Under the pieces are notes generated by a model. It was not told the origin of the DNA. It made no database searches and saw only the letters and a program-made list of their open reading frames with translations. A stretch of 64,000 nt of DNA from Pseudomonas oryzihabitans NBRC 102199. Lineage in GTDB: Bacteria; Pseudomonadota; Gammaproteobacteria; Pseudomonadales; Pseudomonadaceae. Each line of letters begins with the position of its first letter. The stretch's first letter is position 1. The stretch covers positions 19,611-83,610 of the forward strand of contig NZ_BBIT01000024.1 in NCBI RefSeq assembly GCF_000730625.1, in the 5' to 3' direction. Positions 33,432-44,660 of the stretch are shown here, in pieces. The translations under genes were made by a program, and so were the position numbers.

Positions 33432-36236
33432 ATGGCCGTGAAAACCCCCGCGTTTCGCAGAAAATTCCCCCTCTTGGTAACCGGCAGCCTGCTCGCCATG
33501 CAGCCCGTCACCGCCCTTATCGCCGCACCCGCCGAGCAGTTCAGCTGCAGTGCCGGCGCCGGTGGTGGCTGGTCGTGCAACACCCAGGCACCGACCGCGG
33601 CCATCCCGCCCCGTCCCAGCAAGGGCGAGACCCAGGGCGTCGCCGCCGAGCCGGCCGCACGCAAGGGCGACGATGCCGTGCTGGTGACCGAGAGCAAGGG
33701 TCGTGCCCTCAAGTCCCGCAGCGCCGACTACAGCCACCTGGACTGGGTCCCGCGCGATCAGCTGACCCCGGCCCAGCTGGCCGAGACCGGCCCCTACTGC
33801 AGTGGCGCCTATGTCGAGCCGCAGCGCCCGGGCATGTACGACGACACCCCGACGTCCAAGGCCCCGACCTACGTCTCGGCCAAGGCCTCGCGCTACGAGC
33901 AGGAGCAGCAGGTCGCCACCCTGGCCGGCGACGTGGTACTGCGGCAGGGCGGCATGCAGGTGGAATCCCAGGAAGCCAACCTGCACCAGCTGGAGAATCG
34001 CGGCGAGCTCAAGGGCAACGTCAAATTCCGCGACAATGGCCTGCTGATGGTCGGCGACAAGGCCGATCTGCAGCTGGACAACGGCCAGGTCCAGGTCGAC
34101 AACGCCGAATTCGTCATGCACCAGAGCCGCGCCCGCGGCAGCGCGCTCTATGCCAAGCGTGGCGACGACGCCATCATCCGCCTCAAGGATGGCACCTACA
34201 CCACCTGCGAACCGGGCAGCAACGCCTGGCAGGTCAAGGGCAACACCGTGACCCTGAACCCGGCCACCGGCCTGGGTTATGCGACCAACGCGACGCTGCG
34301 GGTCAAGGACATTCCGGTCCTCTATACGCCCTTCATCTACTTCCCGATCGACGACCGTCGGCAGTCCGGTTTCCTGGCGCCCTCGATCAGCACCTCCAGC
34401 GACACCGGCTTCGCGATCACCACGCCCTACTACTTCAACCTGGCGCCCAACTATGACGCCACCCTCTATCCGCGCTACATGGCCAAGCATGGCCTGCAGA
34501 CCGAGGGTGACTTCCGCTACCTGACCCGCAGCAGCGAAGGCGAGGTCTACGGTTCCTACCTCAAGGACACCGATCCGGAGCACGAGGGCGAACCGGAAGC
34601 CACCGACAACCGCTGGCTGTACGGCTGGAAGAACCGCAGCGGCCTGGATTCGCGCCTGATGGCCGAGGTCGACTACACCCGCATCAGCGATCCCTACTAC
34701 TTCCAGGACCTGGACACCGACCTCGGCATCAACAAGCCGACCTACGTCAACCAGCAGGGCCGCCTGACCTACCGTGGCGACACCTTTGTCGCCGGCCTCA
34801 ACGCCCAGGCCTACCAGCTGGCCACGGTCTCCGACGTGACGCCCTACAACCGCCTGCCGCAGCTGACCCTGACCGGCGCCCTGCCCTACAACCCGGGCGG
34901 CCTGGACTTCACCTACGACACCGAGGCGGTGCGCTTCACCCGCAGCTTCGACGACAACACCTACTTCGACCTGGACGACAACGGCAATCGCACCAACGTG
35001 CGCAACCGCCCGGACGTCAATCTCTTCGGCCTGACCCGCGCCGAAGGCAATCGCTACCATGTCGAGCCGGGCATCGCCCGCCCGATGACCGCGTCCTGGG
35101 GCTTCCTGACGCCGTCGGTGCGCTATGCCTACACGCGCTACGACCTCGACCTGGACAGCACCGGTCAGAACGACCTGAATTCGCCGCTGGTCGGCGGTGG
35201 TCGTCGCGCCTCGGCCGGTTCCAGCGTGACCAGCTTCAACGACAGCCCGACCCGTTCGGTGCCGATCTTCAGTCTCGACAGCGGCCTCTACTTCGACCGC
35301 ACCTCGAATCTGTTCGGCGAAGGCGGCAAGCAGACCCTGGAACCCCGCGCCAAGTACCTCTATGTACCCTATCGCGACCAAGACGATCTGCCAGTGTTCG
35401 ATACCGGCGAATACACCTTCAGCTACAGCTCGCTGTGGCGCGACAACCGCTTCACCGGTCGCGACCGCATCGGCGACGCCAACCAGCTGGCCCTGGGTGC
35501 CACCAGCCGCTTCATCGAGCCCAACGGCTTCGAGCGCGCCAACGTCAGCTTCGGCCAGCTGTTCTACTTCCGTGACCGCGATGTCCAGCTGCCCGGCCTG
35601 ACCAAGGACGACCTGGCCTATGCCCGCAGCCTGGGTCAGAACATCGACAATCCCCAGGCCACCACCTCGCGTTCGCCCTATGCCCTGGCTGGCATGTATC
35701 GCTTCAACCGCGACTGGCGCGTGAACGGCGAGTTCAACTGGGATCCGACCCTGCACCAGACCGACTCCGGCAGCGTCATGTTCCACTACCAGCCGGAAGC
35801 CGAGCCGGGCAAGATCCTCAACGTCGGCTATCGCTATCGTGACAACGTCCGGGTGTTCGATCCGAACTTCGGCCGCTTCACCTACAACAGCGACGACTAC
35901 AAGGTCGACCAGCACGACATCTCCTTCATCTGGCCGATCGTGCCCCAGTGGTCCGCCATCGCCCGCTGGCAGTTCGACTACAACAAGAGCCGTACCCTGG
36001 AAGCCTTCGGTGGCTTCGAGTACGACAACTGCTGCTGGAAGCTGCGCCTGATCAGCCGCTACTGGCTCAAGAGCGAAGACGACGTCTTCTACACCGCCCA
36101 GAGCTCCGAAGCCGATCGCGGGATCTTCCTGCAGATCGTGCTCAAGGGACTCGGCAACGTCTTCGGCGGCAAGACCGAAGGCTTCCTGGACAGAGGCATT
36201 CAAGGCTATCGTGAACGTGAAGACCAAGCTATGTAA
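33432..36236 (+). CDS. lptD: LPS-assembly protein LptD
   Basis: A 934-residue outer-membrane protein. A signal peptide (about residues 1-32, [18 protein letters not shown]) is followed by a Pseudomonas-specific N-terminal insert, an OstA/beta-jellyroll periplasmic domain (about 160-300) and a large beta barrel with repeated alternating aromatic strands. Paired Cys are seen at ...[14 protein letters not shown] near the N-terminus and DNCCWKLRL near the end, as needed for the inter-domain disulphides of LptD. It inserts LPS into the outer leaflet with LptE. It overlaps surA, whose product helps fold LptD. Confidence 0.95.
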   Translation: MAVKTPAFRRKFPLLVTGSLLAMQPVTALIAAPAEQFSCSAGAGGGWSCNTQAPTAAIPPRPSKGETQGVAAEPAARKGDDAVLVTESKGRALKSRSADYSHLDWVPRDQLTPAQLAETGPYCSGAYVEPQRPGMYDDTPTSKAPTYVSAKASRYEQEQQVATLAGDVVLRQGGMQVESQEANLHQLENRGELKGNVKFRDNGLLMVGDKADLQLDNGQVQVDNAEFVMHQSRARGSALYAKRGDDAIIRLKDGTYTTCEPGSNAWQVKGNTVTLNPATGLGYATNATLRVKDIPVLYTPFIYFPIDDRRQSGFLAPSISTSSDTGFAITTPYYFNLAPNYDATLYPRYMAKHGLQTEGDFRYLTRSSEGEVYGSYLKDTDPEHEGEPEATDNRWLYGWKNRSGLDSRLMAEVDYTRISDPYYFQDLDTDLGINKPTYVNQQGRLTYRGDTFVAGLNAQAYQLATVSDVTPYNRLPQLTLTGALPYNPGGLDFTYDTEAVRFTRSFDDNTYFDLDDNGNRTNVRNRPDVNLFGLTRAEGNRYHVEPGIARPMTASWGFLTPSVRYAYTRYDLDLDSTGQNDLNSPLVGGGRRASAGSSVTSFNDSPTRSVPIFSLDSGLYFDRTSNLFGEGGKQTLEPRAKYLYVPYRDQDDLPVFDTGEYTFSYSSLWRDNRFTGRDRIGDANQLALGATSRFIEPNGFERANVSFGQLFYFRDRDVQLPGLTKDDLAYARSLGQNIDNPQATTSRSPYALAGMYRFNRDWRVNGEFNWDPTLHQTDSGSVMFHYQPEAEPGKILNVGYRYRDNVRVFDPNFGRFTYNSDDYKVDQHDISFIWPIVPQWSAIARWQFDYNKSRTLEAFGGFEYDNCCWKLRLISRYWLKSEDDVFYTAQSSEADRGIFLQIVLKGLGNVFGGKTEGFLDRGIQGYREREDQAM

Positions 36237-37512
36237 CGCCCTGCGCCCGCTCGCCCTGGGCGCGGCGCTCGCCCTCACCCCCCTGGCTCAGGCTGCCGTG
36301 GTACCGCTGGACAAGGTCGTGGCCATCGTCGACAACGACGTGGTCATGCAGAGCCAGCTCGATCAGCGACTCAACGAGGTCAAGCAGAACATCACCCGCC
36401 GCGGCGCCGCGGCGCCGCCGGAAAGCGAATTGCGCCAGCAGGTGCTCGAGCGGCTGATCCTGGAAGACATCCAGATGCAGCTGGCCGGCCGCATGGGCGT
36501 GAAGATCTCCGACGAGGAACTCAATCAGGCCGTCGCCACCATCGCCCAGCGCAATGGCCTGAGCGTGGCCGAATTCCGTCAGGCCCTGGCCCGCGACGGT
36601 CTCTCCTACGATGCCGCGCGCGAGCAGGTCCGTCGCGAGATGATGATCAGCCGGGTGCGCCAGCGCCAGGTCGGTCAGCGCGTGCAGGTCACCCAGCAGG
36701 AGGTGCAGAACTTCCTCGCCTCGGACCTGGGCAAGCTGCAGCTGTCCGAAGAATACCGGCTGGCCAACATCCTGATCCCGGTGGCCGACAACGCCGGCAA
36801 TGCCGGTCTCGACGCCGCCGCGCGCCAGGCCCAGGACACCTACAACCAGCTGCGTCAGGGCGCCGACTTCAACCAGCTGGCCATCGCCCGCTCGGCCGGG
36901 GACAACGCCCTCGACGGCGGCGAGATCGGCTGGCGCAAGGCTGCCCAACTGCCCCCGCCCTTCGACCGCCTGATCGGCAGTGTCGGCGTCGGTGGCATCA
37001 CCCAGCCCGTGCGCGTACCTGGCGGCTTCGTGATCCTCAAGGTGGAAGAGAAGCGCGGAGGCGAGGCCAGCATCGTCGACGAGGTGCACGTCCGGCACAT
37101 CCTGCTCAAGCCCAATGCCGTGCGCAGCGATGCCGAGACCCAGCGTCTGGCCGCGCGCCTGCGCGAGCGCATCCAGAACGGCGAGAGCTTCGCCACCCTG
37201 GCCAAGAGCTTCTCGGAAGATCCGGGCTCGGCGCTCAATGGCGGCGACCTGGGCTGGATCAATCCGGAATCCCTGGTCCCGGAATTCCGCGAGGTCATGA
37301 ACAACTCGCCGGTCAACCAGCTGTCGCAGCCGTTCCGCACCGCCTTCGGCTGGCACATCCTGGAAGTCCTGGGTCGTCGGGCCACCGACAATACCCAGCA
37401 GGCCCGCGAGCAGCAGGCGTTGAATCTCCTGCGTAGCCGCAAGTACGACCAGGAGCTGCAGACCTGGTTGCGGCAGATCCGCGACGAAGCCTACGTCGAG
37501 ATCAAGCAGTAA
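36211..37512 (+). CDS. surA: Periplasmic chaperone / peptidyl-prolyl isomerase SurA
   Basis: A 433-residue exported chaperone: signal peptide ([20 protein letters not shown]), SurA N-terminal domain ([20 protein letters not shown]), then two parvulin domains (about 175-275 and 285-385, the second with [12 protein letters not shown]). It escorts outer-membrane proteins including LptD to the BAM complex. No ATG is available; GTG codons at 36211 and 36217 are both plausible. I prefer 36211 because AAGG lies five bases upstream. Either way the gene overlaps the last 20-26 bases of lptD. Confidence 0.93.
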   Translation: MNVKTKLCNALRPLALGAALALTPLAQAAVVPLDKVVAIVDNDVVMQSQLDQRLNEVKQNITRRGAAAPPESELRQQVLERLILEDIQMQLAGRMGVKISDEELNQAVATIAQRNGLSVAEFRQALARDGLSYDAAREQVRREMMISRVRQRQVGQRVQVTQQEVQNFLASDLGKLQLSEEYRLANILIPVADNAGNAGLDAAARQAQDTYNQLRQGADFNQLAIARSAGDNALDGGEIGWRKAAQLPPPFDRLIGSVGVGGITQPVRVPGGFVILKVEEKRGGEASIVDEVHVRHILLKPNAVRSDAETQRLAARLRERIQNGESFATLAKSFSEDPGSALNGGDLGWINPESLVPEFREVMNNSPVNQLSQPFRTAFGWHILEVLGRRATDNTQQAREQQALNLLRSRKYDQELQTWLRQIRDEAYVEIKQ

Positions 37513-37518
37513 CCCCGA

Positions 37519-37550
37519 GGCCGCAGGCACCCCCTGCGGCCTTCTTGTTT
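37519..37550 (+). terminator. Terminator-like hairpin between surA and pdxA
   Basis: GGCCGCAGG (37519-37527), loop CACCC, CCTGCGGCC (37533-37541), then TTCTTGTTT. It precedes pdxA by about 20 bases, so it may attenuate rather than stop transcription. Confidence 0.65.
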
Positions 37551-37562
37551 CCGGAGCCCGCC

Positions 37563-38558
37563 ATGGCCCTGCGCTTCGCCCTGACCCCCGGTGAGCCCGC
37601 CGGTATCGGTCCCGACCTTTGTCTGCTGCTGGCCCGCGTGGCCCAGCCCCACGCCCTGATCGCCATCGCCAGCCGCGACCTCCTGGCCGCCCGCGCGCTC
37701 GAACTGGGACTCGCCATCGAGCTCATCAAGGTCGCCCCCGCGGCCTGGCCCGACCGCCCGGCACCCGCCGGTGCCCTCTATGTCTGGGACACCCCGCTGG
37801 GTGCGCCGGTGGTGACCGGCCAGCTCGACACCGCCAACGCCGCCTATGTCCTGGACACCCTGACGCGCGCCGGCCAGGGCTGCCTCGACGGCACCTTCGC
37901 CGGCATGATCACCGCGCCCGTGCACAAGGGCGTGATCAACGACGGGGGCGTGGCCTTTTCCGGCCATACCGAATTCCTCGCCGAACTGACCCACACCCCG
38001 CAGGTGGTGATGCTGCTGGCGACCGCCGGCCTGAGAGTGGCCCTGGTCACCACCCACCTGCCGCTGCGCGAAGTGGCCGATGCCATCGACCACCAGACGC
38101 TGCTGGACGTGACCCGCATCCTGCATGGCGATCTGCAGCGCTATTTCGGCGTGGCCCGGCCGCGCATCCTGGTCTGCGGTCTCAATCCCCATGCCGGCGA
38201 GGGCGGTCATCTGGGCCGGGAAGAGATCGAGATCATCGAGCCGGCGCTGGACAGCCTGCGCGCCGAAGGCCTTGATCTCGTCGGACCGCTGCCCGCCGAC
38301 ACCCTCTTCACCCCCAAGCACCTCGAGCACTGCGATGCCGTCCTGGCCATGTACCACGACCAGGGCCTGCCGGTGCTCAAGCACAAGGGTTTCGGCGCGG
38401 CGGTCAACGTGACCCTGGGCCTGCCGATCATCCGCACCTCGGTCGACCATGGCACCGCCCTCGATCTGGCCGGCAGCGGACGCATCGACACCGGCAGTCT
38501 GAAGGTGGCCCTGGAGACCGCCTACAGCATGGCGGCCCATCGCCGTTCGGTGACCTGA
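37563..38558 (+). CDS. pdxA: 4-hydroxythreonine-4-phosphate dehydrogenase
   Basis: A 331-residue NAD-dependent enzyme of pyridoxal phosphate synthesis. [15 protein letters not shown] is the family N-terminus. Zinc ligands are in the [11 protein letters not shown]is, the [13 protein letters not shown]is and the [12 protein letters not shown] segment. The ATG at 37563 is chosen over one 18 bases earlier because it has GGAG upstream and gives the usual start. It is followed by rsmA, apaG and apaH, the conserved enterobacterial/pseudomonad order. Confidence 0.95.
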   Translation: MALRFALTPGEPAGIGPDLCLLLARVAQPHALIAIASRDLLAARALELGLAIELIKVAPAAWPDRPAPAGALYVWDTPLGAPVVTGQLDTANAAYVLDTLTRAGQGCLDGTFAGMITAPVHKGVINDGGVAFSGHTEFLAELTHTPQVVMLLATAGLRVALVTTHLPLREVADAIDHQTLLDVTRILHGDLQRYFGVARPRILVCGLNPHAGEGGHLGREEIEIIEPALDSLRAEGLDLVGPLPADTLFTPKHLEHCDAVLAMYHDQGLPVLKHKGFGAAVNVTLGLPIIRTSVDHGTALDLAGSGRIDTGSLKVALETAYSMAAHRRSVT

Positions 38559-38646
38559 GCGCTCCGGTGACGGCCAAGGGTCTGCTAAACTGGTGGGTCT
38601 TTGCCGTCTTGAAATCGCAGGCCCGCTGCCTGCGCCGGAGCACCTG

Positions 38647-39438
38647 ATGACCGAGCTCTACCAACACCGCGCCCGCAAGAGGTTCGGCCAGAATTTCCTG
38701 CACGACGCCGGGGTGATCCATCGCATCCTGCGCGCCATCCACGGGCGACCCGGCGAGCGCCTGCTGGAAATCGGTCCGGGCCAGGGCGCCCTGACCGAGG
38801 GCCTGCTCGGCAGCGGTGCCCGGCTCGACGTCATCGAGCTGGATCAGGACCTGATTCCCCTGCTCCGACTCAAGTTCGGCCTCAATCCGCTGTTCACCCT
38901 GCACCAGGGTGACGCCATGAAATACGACCTCTCCAGCATCGCCGCCGGCGATCGACTGCGGGTGGTGGGCAATCTGCCCTACAACATCTCCACGCCGCTG
39001 ATCTTCCACCTGCTCAGCTTCGCCGACATCATCGCCGACATGCACTTCATGCTGCAGAAGGAAGTGGTGGAACGCCTGGCCGCGGTGCCGGGCAATGGCG
39101 ACTGGGGTCGGTTGTCGATCATGGTGCAATACCACTGCCGCGTGGAGCACCTGTTCAATGTCGGCCCGGGCGCCTTCAATCCGCCGCCCAAGGTGGATTC
39201 GGCCATCGTGCGCCTGGTGCCCCATACCGAGCGGCCCCATGTGGCCCGCGATCCGGTCATGCTGGAGCGCGTCGTCCGCGAGGCCTTCGGCCAGCGCCGC
39301 AAGACCCTCAGGAACACCCTCAAGGGTACCCTGGACAGCGCCGCCATCGAGGCCGCCGACGTCGATCCGGGGCTGCGCCCCGAGCAGCTGGACCTGGCCG
39401 CCTATGTGCGCCTGGCCAACCAGCTGGCGTCCAGCTGA
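38647..39438 (+). CDS. rsmA: 16S rRNA dimethyladenosine transferase (KsgA)
   Basis: A 263-residue SAM-dependent methyltransferase that dimethylates two adjacent adenosines near the 3' end of 16S rRNA. The SAM-binding [15 protein letters not shown], acidic VIELDQDL and catalytic [10 protein letters not shown] motifs are intact. The start ATG at 38647 gives [13 protein letters not shown] near the N-terminus, as in the family. Also known as ksgA; loss gives kasugamycin resistance in known cases. Confidence 0.96.
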   Translation: MTELYQHRARKRFGQNFLHDAGVIHRILRAIHGRPGERLLEIGPGQGALTEGLLGSGARLDVIELDQDLIPLLRLKFGLNPLFTLHQGDAMKYDLSSIAAGDRLRVVGNLPYNISTPLIFHLLSFADIIADMHFMLQKEVVERLAAVPGNGDWGRLSIMVQYHCRVEHLFNVGPGAFNPPPKVDSAIVRLVPHTERPHVARDPVMLERVVREAFGQRRKTLRNTLKGTLDSAAIEAADVDPGLRPEQLDLAAYVRLANQLASS

Positions 39439-39472
39439 AGCCTTTCCACCCGCCTCCGCAGAGAATTCTCCC

Positions 39473-39859
39473 GTGACCGAGCCCGATCCGCGCTATCTCA
39501 TCACCGTGCAGGTCACCACCCGCTACCTGCCCGAGCAATCCAGTGCCAGCCAGGAGCGCTACGCCTTCGCCTACGACGTGAGCATCCGCAACGACGGCCA
39601 GTTGCCGGCGCAGCTGCTCAGCCGTCATTGGATCATCACCGATGGCAACGGCGAGGCGCAGGAAGTGCGCGGGCCGGGCGTGGTGGGCGAGCAGCCGCTA
39701 ATCGCCCCAGGCGCAACCCACAGCTACTCCAGCGGCACCCTGATGCCGACCCAGGTCGGCAGCATGAGGGGCAGCTACCAGATGGTCGCCAGCGATGGCC
39801 ATCTCTTCGAAGCCGCCATCCCCACCTTCCGCCTGGCCGTACCCGGCTCGCTGCACTAG
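39473..39859 (+). CDS. apaG: ApaG (CorD-like) protein
   Basis: A 128-residue FnIII-like beta protein starting at GTG 39473. The conserved [25 protein letters not shown] and [22 protein letters not shown] and GSMRGSYQM segments are typical of ApaG, associated with divalent cation phenotypes but without a firmly known biochemical role. It lies between rsmA and apaH, separated from each by fewer than 40 bases. Confidence 0.93.
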   Translation: MTEPDPRYLITVQVTTRYLPEQSSASQERYAFAYDVSIRNDGQLPAQLLSRHWIITDGNGEAQEVRGPGVVGEQPLIAPGATHSYSSGTLMPTQVGSMRGSYQMVASDGHLFEAAIPTFRLAVPGSLH

Positions 39860-39867
39860 GAGTCCCG

Positions 39868-40689
39868 ATGACGCTGTACGCCGTTGGCGATCTGCAAGGT
39901 TGCCTCGACCCGCTCAAATGCCTCCTCGACGAGGTCCGCTTCGATCCCGCGCAGGACCGCCTCTGGCTGGTAGGGGATCTGGTCAACCGCGGACCTCAGT
40001 CCCTGGAAACCCTGAGATACCTGTACGCGATGCGCGATTCGCTGGTCAGCGTCCTGGGCAACCACGACCTGCACCTGCTGGCGGTGGCCCTGGGCGGCGC
40101 CCGGCTGAAGAAACAGGACACCCTGAGCGACATCCTCGCCGCCCCCGATCGCGACGAATTGCTGCTTTGGCTGCGCCATCTGCCGCTGATCCAGCACGAT
40201 GCGGAGCGCAATTATGTGCTGGTCCACGCTGGGCTGCCACCGCAGTGGACGCTGGGTCAGGCGCTGAGTCTGGCCGGCGAAGTCGAAGCCGTGCTGCGCG
40301 ATGACCAGGCCCATGTGCCCTTTCTCGAGCAGATGTATGGCAACGAGCCGGCGCTCTGGCAAGATGATCTCCAAGGCCAGGAACGCCTGCGCCTGATCAC
40401 CAACTACCTGACGCGCATGAGATTCTGCAGCGCCGAAGGTCGTCTGGAATTCAAGAGCAAGGAAGGCCTGGACAGCGCACCGGCCGGCTTCGCCCCCTGG
40501 TTCAGCCATGAGCACCGGCTGACCCGCAACGTGCGCATCCTGTTCGGCCACTGGGCCGCGCTCAAGGGTCGCTGCGCGGCGCCCAATGTCGAGGCCCTCG
40601 ACAGCGGCTGCGTCTGGGGCGGCGACATGACCCTGCTCGACGTCGACGGCAACCGCCGTCATCTCTGTAGTTGCAAGGAGAAGAAATGA
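39868..40689 (+). CDS. apaH: Bis(5'-nucleosyl)-tetraphosphatase, symmetrical
   Basis: A 273-residue metallophosphatase hydrolysing Ap4A to two ADP; related ApaH enzymes also remove Np4 caps from RNA. The [14 protein letters not shown] and GNHD metal-binding motifs are all at the expected N-terminal positions (about 7-65), and the GHWA motif follows late. Eight bases separate it from apaG, and its stop overlaps the glpE start (ATGA). Confidence 0.95.
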   Translation: MTLYAVGDLQGCLDPLKCLLDEVRFDPAQDRLWLVGDLVNRGPQSLETLRYLYAMRDSLVSVLGNHDLHLLAVALGGARLKKQDTLSDILAAPDRDELLLWLRHLPLIQHDAERNYVLVHAGLPPQWTLGQALSLAGEVEAVLRDDQAHVPFLEQMYGNEPALWQDDLQGQERLRLITNYLTRMRFCSAEGRLEFKSKEGLDSAPAGFAPWFSHEHRLTRNVRILFGHWAALKGRCAAPNVEALDSGCVWGGDMTLLDVDGNRRHLCSCKEKK

Positions 40690-41012
40690 GCGAATTCACC
40701 TGTATCTCCCCCGAGCGGGCCCTGGAGCTGCGCAGCCAGGGCGCCCAGATCGTCGACATCCGCGATCCGCACAGCTACGCCTCCCTGCACGTCGCCGGGG
40801 CGCAGCGGCTCGACAACCAGAACATCCACGACTTCATCGCCGCCGCCGATCTGGACGCGCCGCTGCTGGTGTTCTGCTACCACGGTCACTCCAGCCAGAG
40901 TGCGGCCGCCTTCCTGGCCGGCCAGGGCTTCAGCCAGGTCTACAGCGTCGACGGCGGCTTCGAAAACTGGCGCACCCGCTATCCCGACGAGACCGCCAGC
41001 GGCCAGGCCTGA
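40686..41012 (+). CDS. glpE: Thiosulfate sulfurtransferase GlpE
   Basis: A 108-residue single-domain rhodanese. The active-site loop is [11 protein letters not shown], with the catalytic Cys about residue 65, and the N-terminal region has [18 protein letters not shown]. It transfers sulfur from thiosulfate to cyanide or thioredoxin in vitro. The short length matches GlpE rather than two-domain rhodaneses. It overlaps apaH by four bases and is the last gene of the series. Confidence 0.92.
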   Translation: MSEFTCISPERALELRSQGAQIVDIRDPHSYASLHVAGAQRLDNQNIHDFIAAADLDAPLLVFCYHGHSSQSAAAFLAGQGFSQVYSVDGGFENWRTRYPDETASGQA

Positions 41013-41389
41013 GCGGGCCTCTAGCACAGCCGATTGACGCTGTCGTTACAAGAATAAACCGAATTGGCTCTTCCACATCTCGCAGATAGGACTATTCTGG
41101 AATCAGGCCCTCCGGAAACGGCGGGCTCGATAACCGGCTTTGGACCATCGGTGTAACCACTGGAGATTCGGGGGAATTCCAGGGGGACCGTTTCCATCGG
41201 TCTCCTTCGTGCGTCTCTCGAAACCCAACCCTATTCTGCAGGCGTGTAAGGATCGATTAGGCAAGACGACCGCGAAGGTATTAGAGACGTTATCTTTCGT
41301 CGCCCGGCATGACCGCTCCCCACCGGCAGCAAGGCAAGGCTCCAGGCATCGATTCCAAGCTGGTCCAGGGTATCCAGCGAGGAGACGTC
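41013..41389. other. Upstream region of the prkA operon
   Basis: This 377-base gap carries no convincing gene. It has an AT-richer segment at about 41040-41110, a likely promoter region, and a potential stem (GGGGACCG at 41183-41190 pairing with CGGTCTCC at 41198-41205). A long untranslated leader for prkA is possible. An in-frame ATG at 41309 exists, but the extra 27 residues do not resemble PrkA. Confidence 0.45.
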
Positions 41390-43312
41390 ATGAGCATTTT
41401 CAGTCACTTCCAGGGGCGTTTTGAAGCGACTCGCCAGGAAGAGTATTCCCTTCAGGAATACCTTGAGATCTGCAAGAAGGATCGTACCGCCTTTGCCAGT
41501 GCCGCCGAGCGCATGCTCATGGCCATCGGCGAACCCGAACTGGTGGACACCACCAGTGATTCACGCCTGTCGCGCATCTTTTCCAACAAGGTCATCCGCC
41601 GCTATCCGGCCTTTGCCGACTTCCATGGCATGGAAGACTGCATCGAGCAGATCGTGTCCTACTTCCGCCATGCGGCGCAGGGATTGGAAGAGAAGAAGCA
41701 GATCCTCTATCTGCTCGGCCCGGTGGGCGGCGGCAAGTCGTCCCTCGCGGAGAAACTCAAGCACCTGATCGAGAAGATCCCCTTCTACGCCATCAAGGGC
41801 TCGCCGGTATTCGAATCGCCCCTCGGGCTGTTCAATCCCGACGAAGACGGCCAGATCCTCGAAGAGGACTACGGCATCCCCCGTCATTACCTGCGCAGCA
41901 TCATGTCGCCCTGGGCGGCCAAGCGCCTGCAGGAATTCGGCGGCGACATCAGCAAGTTCCGGGTGGTCAAGCTCTACCCCTCCATCCTCAACCAGATCGC
42001 CATCGCCAAGACCGAACCGGGCGACGAGAACAACCAGGACATCTCCGCGCTGGTAGGCAAGGTGGACATCCGCAAGCTGGAGGAATACCCGCAGAACGAT
42101 GCGGACGCCTACAGCTATTCCGGCGCCCTGTGCCGGGCTAACCAGGGCCTGATGGAATTCGTGGAGATGTTCAAGGCCCCGATCAAGGTCCTGCACCCTT
42201 TGCTGACCGCGACCCAGGAAGGCAACTACAACAGCACCGAAGGCCTCGGCGCCCTGCCCTACAGCGGCATCATCCTGGCCCACTCCAACGAATCCGAGTG
42301 GCACACCTTCCGCAACAACAAGAACAACGAGGCCTTCATCGACCGGATCTACATCGTCAAGGTGCCCTACTGCCTGCGCGTCTCCGACGAGATCCACATC
42401 TACGACAAGCTCTTGGTCAACAGCTCCCTGGCCAGCGCCCATTGCGCGCCGGATACCCTGAAGATGCTGGCCCAGTTCTCGGTGCTCTCGCGCCTCAAGG
42501 AACCGGAAAACTCCAACATCTATTCGAAGATGCGCGTCTATGACGGCGAGAATCTCAAGGACACCGATCCCAAGGCCAAGTCGATCCAGGAATACCGCGA
42601 CAGCGCCGGCGTCGACGAGGGCATGAACGGCCTCTCGACCCGCTTCGCCTTCAAGATCCTCTCGCGGGTGTTCAACTTCGACGCCAACGAGATCGCGGCC
42701 AACCCGGTGCACCTGCTCTATGTGCTGGAGCAGCAGATCGAAGCCGAGCAATTCCCGGCCGAGACCCGCGAGCGCTACATGAGATTCATCAAGGAATACC
42801 TGGCGCCGCGCTACGTGGAATTCATCGGCAAGGAGATCCAGACCGCCTACCTCGAGTCCTACAGCGAATACGGCCAGAACATCTTCGACCGCTATGTGCT
42901 CTATGCCGACTTCTGGATCCAGGACCAGGAATACCGCGATCCGGAAACCGGCGAGATCCTCAATCGCGCCTCCCTCAACGAGGAACTGGAAAAGATCGAG
43001 AAACCGGCCGGCATCAGCAATCCGAAGGATTTCCGCAACGAGATCGTCAACTTCGTGTTGCGCGCCCGTGCCAACAATAACGGCAAGAATCCGAGCTGGC
43101 TGTCCTACGAGAAGCTGCGTGCGGTGATCGAGAAGAAGATGTTCTCCAACACCGAGGAGTTGCTGCCGGTCATCAGCTTCAATGCCAAGGCCAGCAAGGA
43201 AGACCAGCAGAAGCACAGCGACTTCGTGACCCGCATGGTCCAGCGCGGGTACACCGAGAAGCAGGTGCGACTGCTGTCCGAGTGGTATTCACGGGTGCGC
43301 AAGTCGCAGTAA
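41390..43312 (+). CDS. prkA: PrkA-family serine protein kinase (YeaG)
   Basis: A 640-residue protein with an N-terminal AAA-type domain and a C-terminal kinase-like region. The Walker A motif is GPVGGGKSSLAEKLK (about residue 110), followed by the conserved YAIKGSPVFESPLGLF and PYSGIILAHSNESEWHTFRNN segments. PrkA/YeaG is a stress and starvation (nitrogen, stationary-phase) kinase encoded with YeaH and SpoVR. The start at 41390 has a GCGAGGAGA site upstream. The next gene, DUF444, follows after 76 bases containing a strong hairpin. Confidence 0.94.
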   Translation: MSIFSHFQGRFEATRQEEYSLQEYLEICKKDRTAFASAAERMLMAIGEPELVDTTSDSRLSRIFSNKVIRRYPAFADFHGMEDCIEQIVSYFRHAAQGLEEKKQILYLLGPVGGGKSSLAEKLKHLIEKIPFYAIKGSPVFESPLGLFNPDEDGQILEEDYGIPRHYLRSIMSPWAAKRLQEFGGDISKFRVVKLYPSILNQIAIAKTEPGDENNQDISALVGKVDIRKLEEYPQNDADAYSYSGALCRANQGLMEFVEMFKAPIKVLHPLLTATQEGNYNSTEGLGALPYSGIILAHSNESEWHTFRNNKNNEAFIDRIYIVKVPYCLRVSDEIHIYDKLLVNSSLASAHCAPDTLKMLAQFSVLSRLKEPENSNIYSKMRVYDGENLKDTDPKAKSIQEYRDSAGVDEGMNGLSTRFAFKILSRVFNFDANEIAANPVHLLYVLEQQIEAEQFPAETRERYMRFIKEYLAPRYVEFIGKEIQTAYLESYSEYGQNIFDRYVLYADFWIQDQEYRDPETGEILNRASLNEELEKIEKPAGISNPKDFRNEIVNFVLRARANNNGKNPSWLSYEKLRAVIEKKMFSNTEELLPVISFNAKASKEDQQKHSDFVTRMVQRGYTEKQVRLLSEWYSRVRKSQ

Positions 43313-43333
43313 GGCAGCCTGAGGCTGAACCCG

Positions 43334-43358
43334 CGACGACGCGCCTGCCGCGTCGTCG
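43334..43358 (+). other. Strong hairpin between prkA and the yeaH-like gene
   Basis: CGACGACGCG (43334-43343), loop CCTGC, CGCGTCGTCG (43349-43358). This is a ten-pair perfect stem with no T run, inside a probable operon; it looks more like an mRNA processing or stability element than a terminator. Confidence 0.55.
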
Positions 43359-43388
43359 TGGCGTCCTGCAATAGCCCGGAGGGCCTGT

Positions 43389-44660
43389 ATGAGTTATGTC
43401 ATCGACCGGCGTCTAAACGGCAAGAACAAGAGCACGGTGAACCGCACGCGTTTCCTGCGGCGTTATCGTGAGCACATCAAGAAGGCGGTCGAGGAAGCCG
43501 TGAGTCGGCGCTCCATCACCGACATGGAGCACGGCGAGCAGATCAGCATTCCTGCCCGCGACATCGACGAACCCGCGCTGTACCAGGGCAAGGGCGGACG
43601 CCAGACCATCGTCCACCCGGGCAACAAGGAATTCATCAGCGGCGAACGCATCCCGCGCCCCCAGGGCGGCGGCGGTGGTCAGGGCCAGGGCAAGGCCAGC
43701 AACAGCGGCGAAGGCATGGACGAATTCGCCTTCCAGATCACCCAGGACGAATTCCTCGACTTCATGTTCGAGGATCTGGAGCTGCCCAACCTGGTCAAGA
43801 AGCAGCTGACCGGCACCGACACCTTCAAGACGGTCCGCGCCGGCATCAGCAACGAGGGCAACCCCGCCCGCATCAACATCATCCGCACCCTGCGTGCCTC
43901 CCATGCCCGGCGCATCGCCCTCTCCGGCGGCAGCCGCAACAAGCTGCGCGAAGCCAAGGCCGAACTGGCGCGGCTGCGGGTGGAAGAGCCCGACAACCTC
44001 GGTGACATCCAGGCGCTGGAAGCCGAGATCGAACGGCTGCGCGCGCGTATCGACAAGGTGCCCTTCCTCGACACCTTCGACCTCAAGTACAACCTGCTCT
44101 CCAAGCAGCCCAGCCCCAGCTCCAAGGCGGTGATGTTCTGCCTGATGGACGTCTCCGGCTCCATGACCCAGGCGACCAAGGACATCGCCAAGCGCTTCTA
44201 CATCCTGCTCTACCTCTTTCTCAAGAGAAACTACGAGCGTATCGAGGTGGTGTTCATCCGCCACCACACCAGTGCCAAGGAAGTGGACGAGGAAGAGTTC
44301 TTCTACTCCCGCGAAACCGGCGGCACCATCGTCTCCAGCGCCCTCAAGCTGATGCAGGAAGTCATGGCCGCGCGCTATCCGGTCAACGAATGGAATCTCT
44401 ATGCCGCCCAGGCCTCCGACGGCGACAACTGGAACGACGACTCGCCCATCTGCCGGGAGATCCTGACCAAGCAGATCCTGCCGTTCATGCAGTACTACAC
44501 CTATGTAGAGATCACCCCGCGCGAGCACCAGGCGCTGTGGTACGAATACGAGAACGTCCGGGGCAGCTTCCCGGATTCCTTCTCGCAGCAGCAGATCGTC
44601 TCGGCGGGGGATATCTATCCCGTGTTCCGCGAACTGTTCCAGCGGAGACTCGTGTCATGA
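43389..44660 (+). CDS. YeaH/YhbH family protein (DUF444)
   Basis: A 423-residue protein. The N-terminal third is basic and Gly-rich (about 75-105, [15 protein letters not shown]). The C-terminal half contains a von Willebrand A-like fold with [16 protein letters not shown], a MIDAS-type DxSxS motif. YeaH acts with the PrkA/YeaG kinase in stress survival; its molecular role is undefined. It overlaps the SpoVR-family gene by four bases (ATGA), indicating co-expression. Confidence 0.93.
   Translation: MSYVIDRRLNGKNKSTVNRTRFLRRYREHIKKAVEEAVSRRSITDMEHGEQISIPARDIDEPALYQGKGGRQTIVHPGNKEFISGERIPRPQGGGGGQGQGKASNSGEGMDEFAFQITQDEFLDFMFEDLELPNLVKKQLTGTDTFKTVRAGISNEGNPARINIIRTLRASHARRIALSGGSRNKLREAKAELARLRVEEPDNLGDIQALEAEIERLRARIDKVPFLDTFDLKYNLLSKQPSPSSKAVMFCLMDVSGSMTQATKDIAKRFYILLYLFLKRNYERIEVVFIRHHTSAKEVDEEEFFYSRETGGTIVSSALKLMQEVMAARYPVNEWNLYAAQASDGDNWNDDSPICREILTKQILPFMQYYTYVEITPREHQALWYEYENVRGSFPDSFSQQQIVSAGDIYPVFRELFQRRLVS

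Noticed and set aside
33426..36278. A 950-codon minus-strand frame opposite lptD
   Set aside because: Shadow of the lptD codon pattern, with a Val/Gly/Ala-rich repetitive product.
41309..41389. Upstream ATG as the prkA start
   Set aside because: The extra residues do not fit the family, and a better ribosome site precedes 41390.
41561..43216. A 551-codon minus-strand frame opposite prkA
   Set aside because: Antisense to a conserved kinase gene; no supporting signals.
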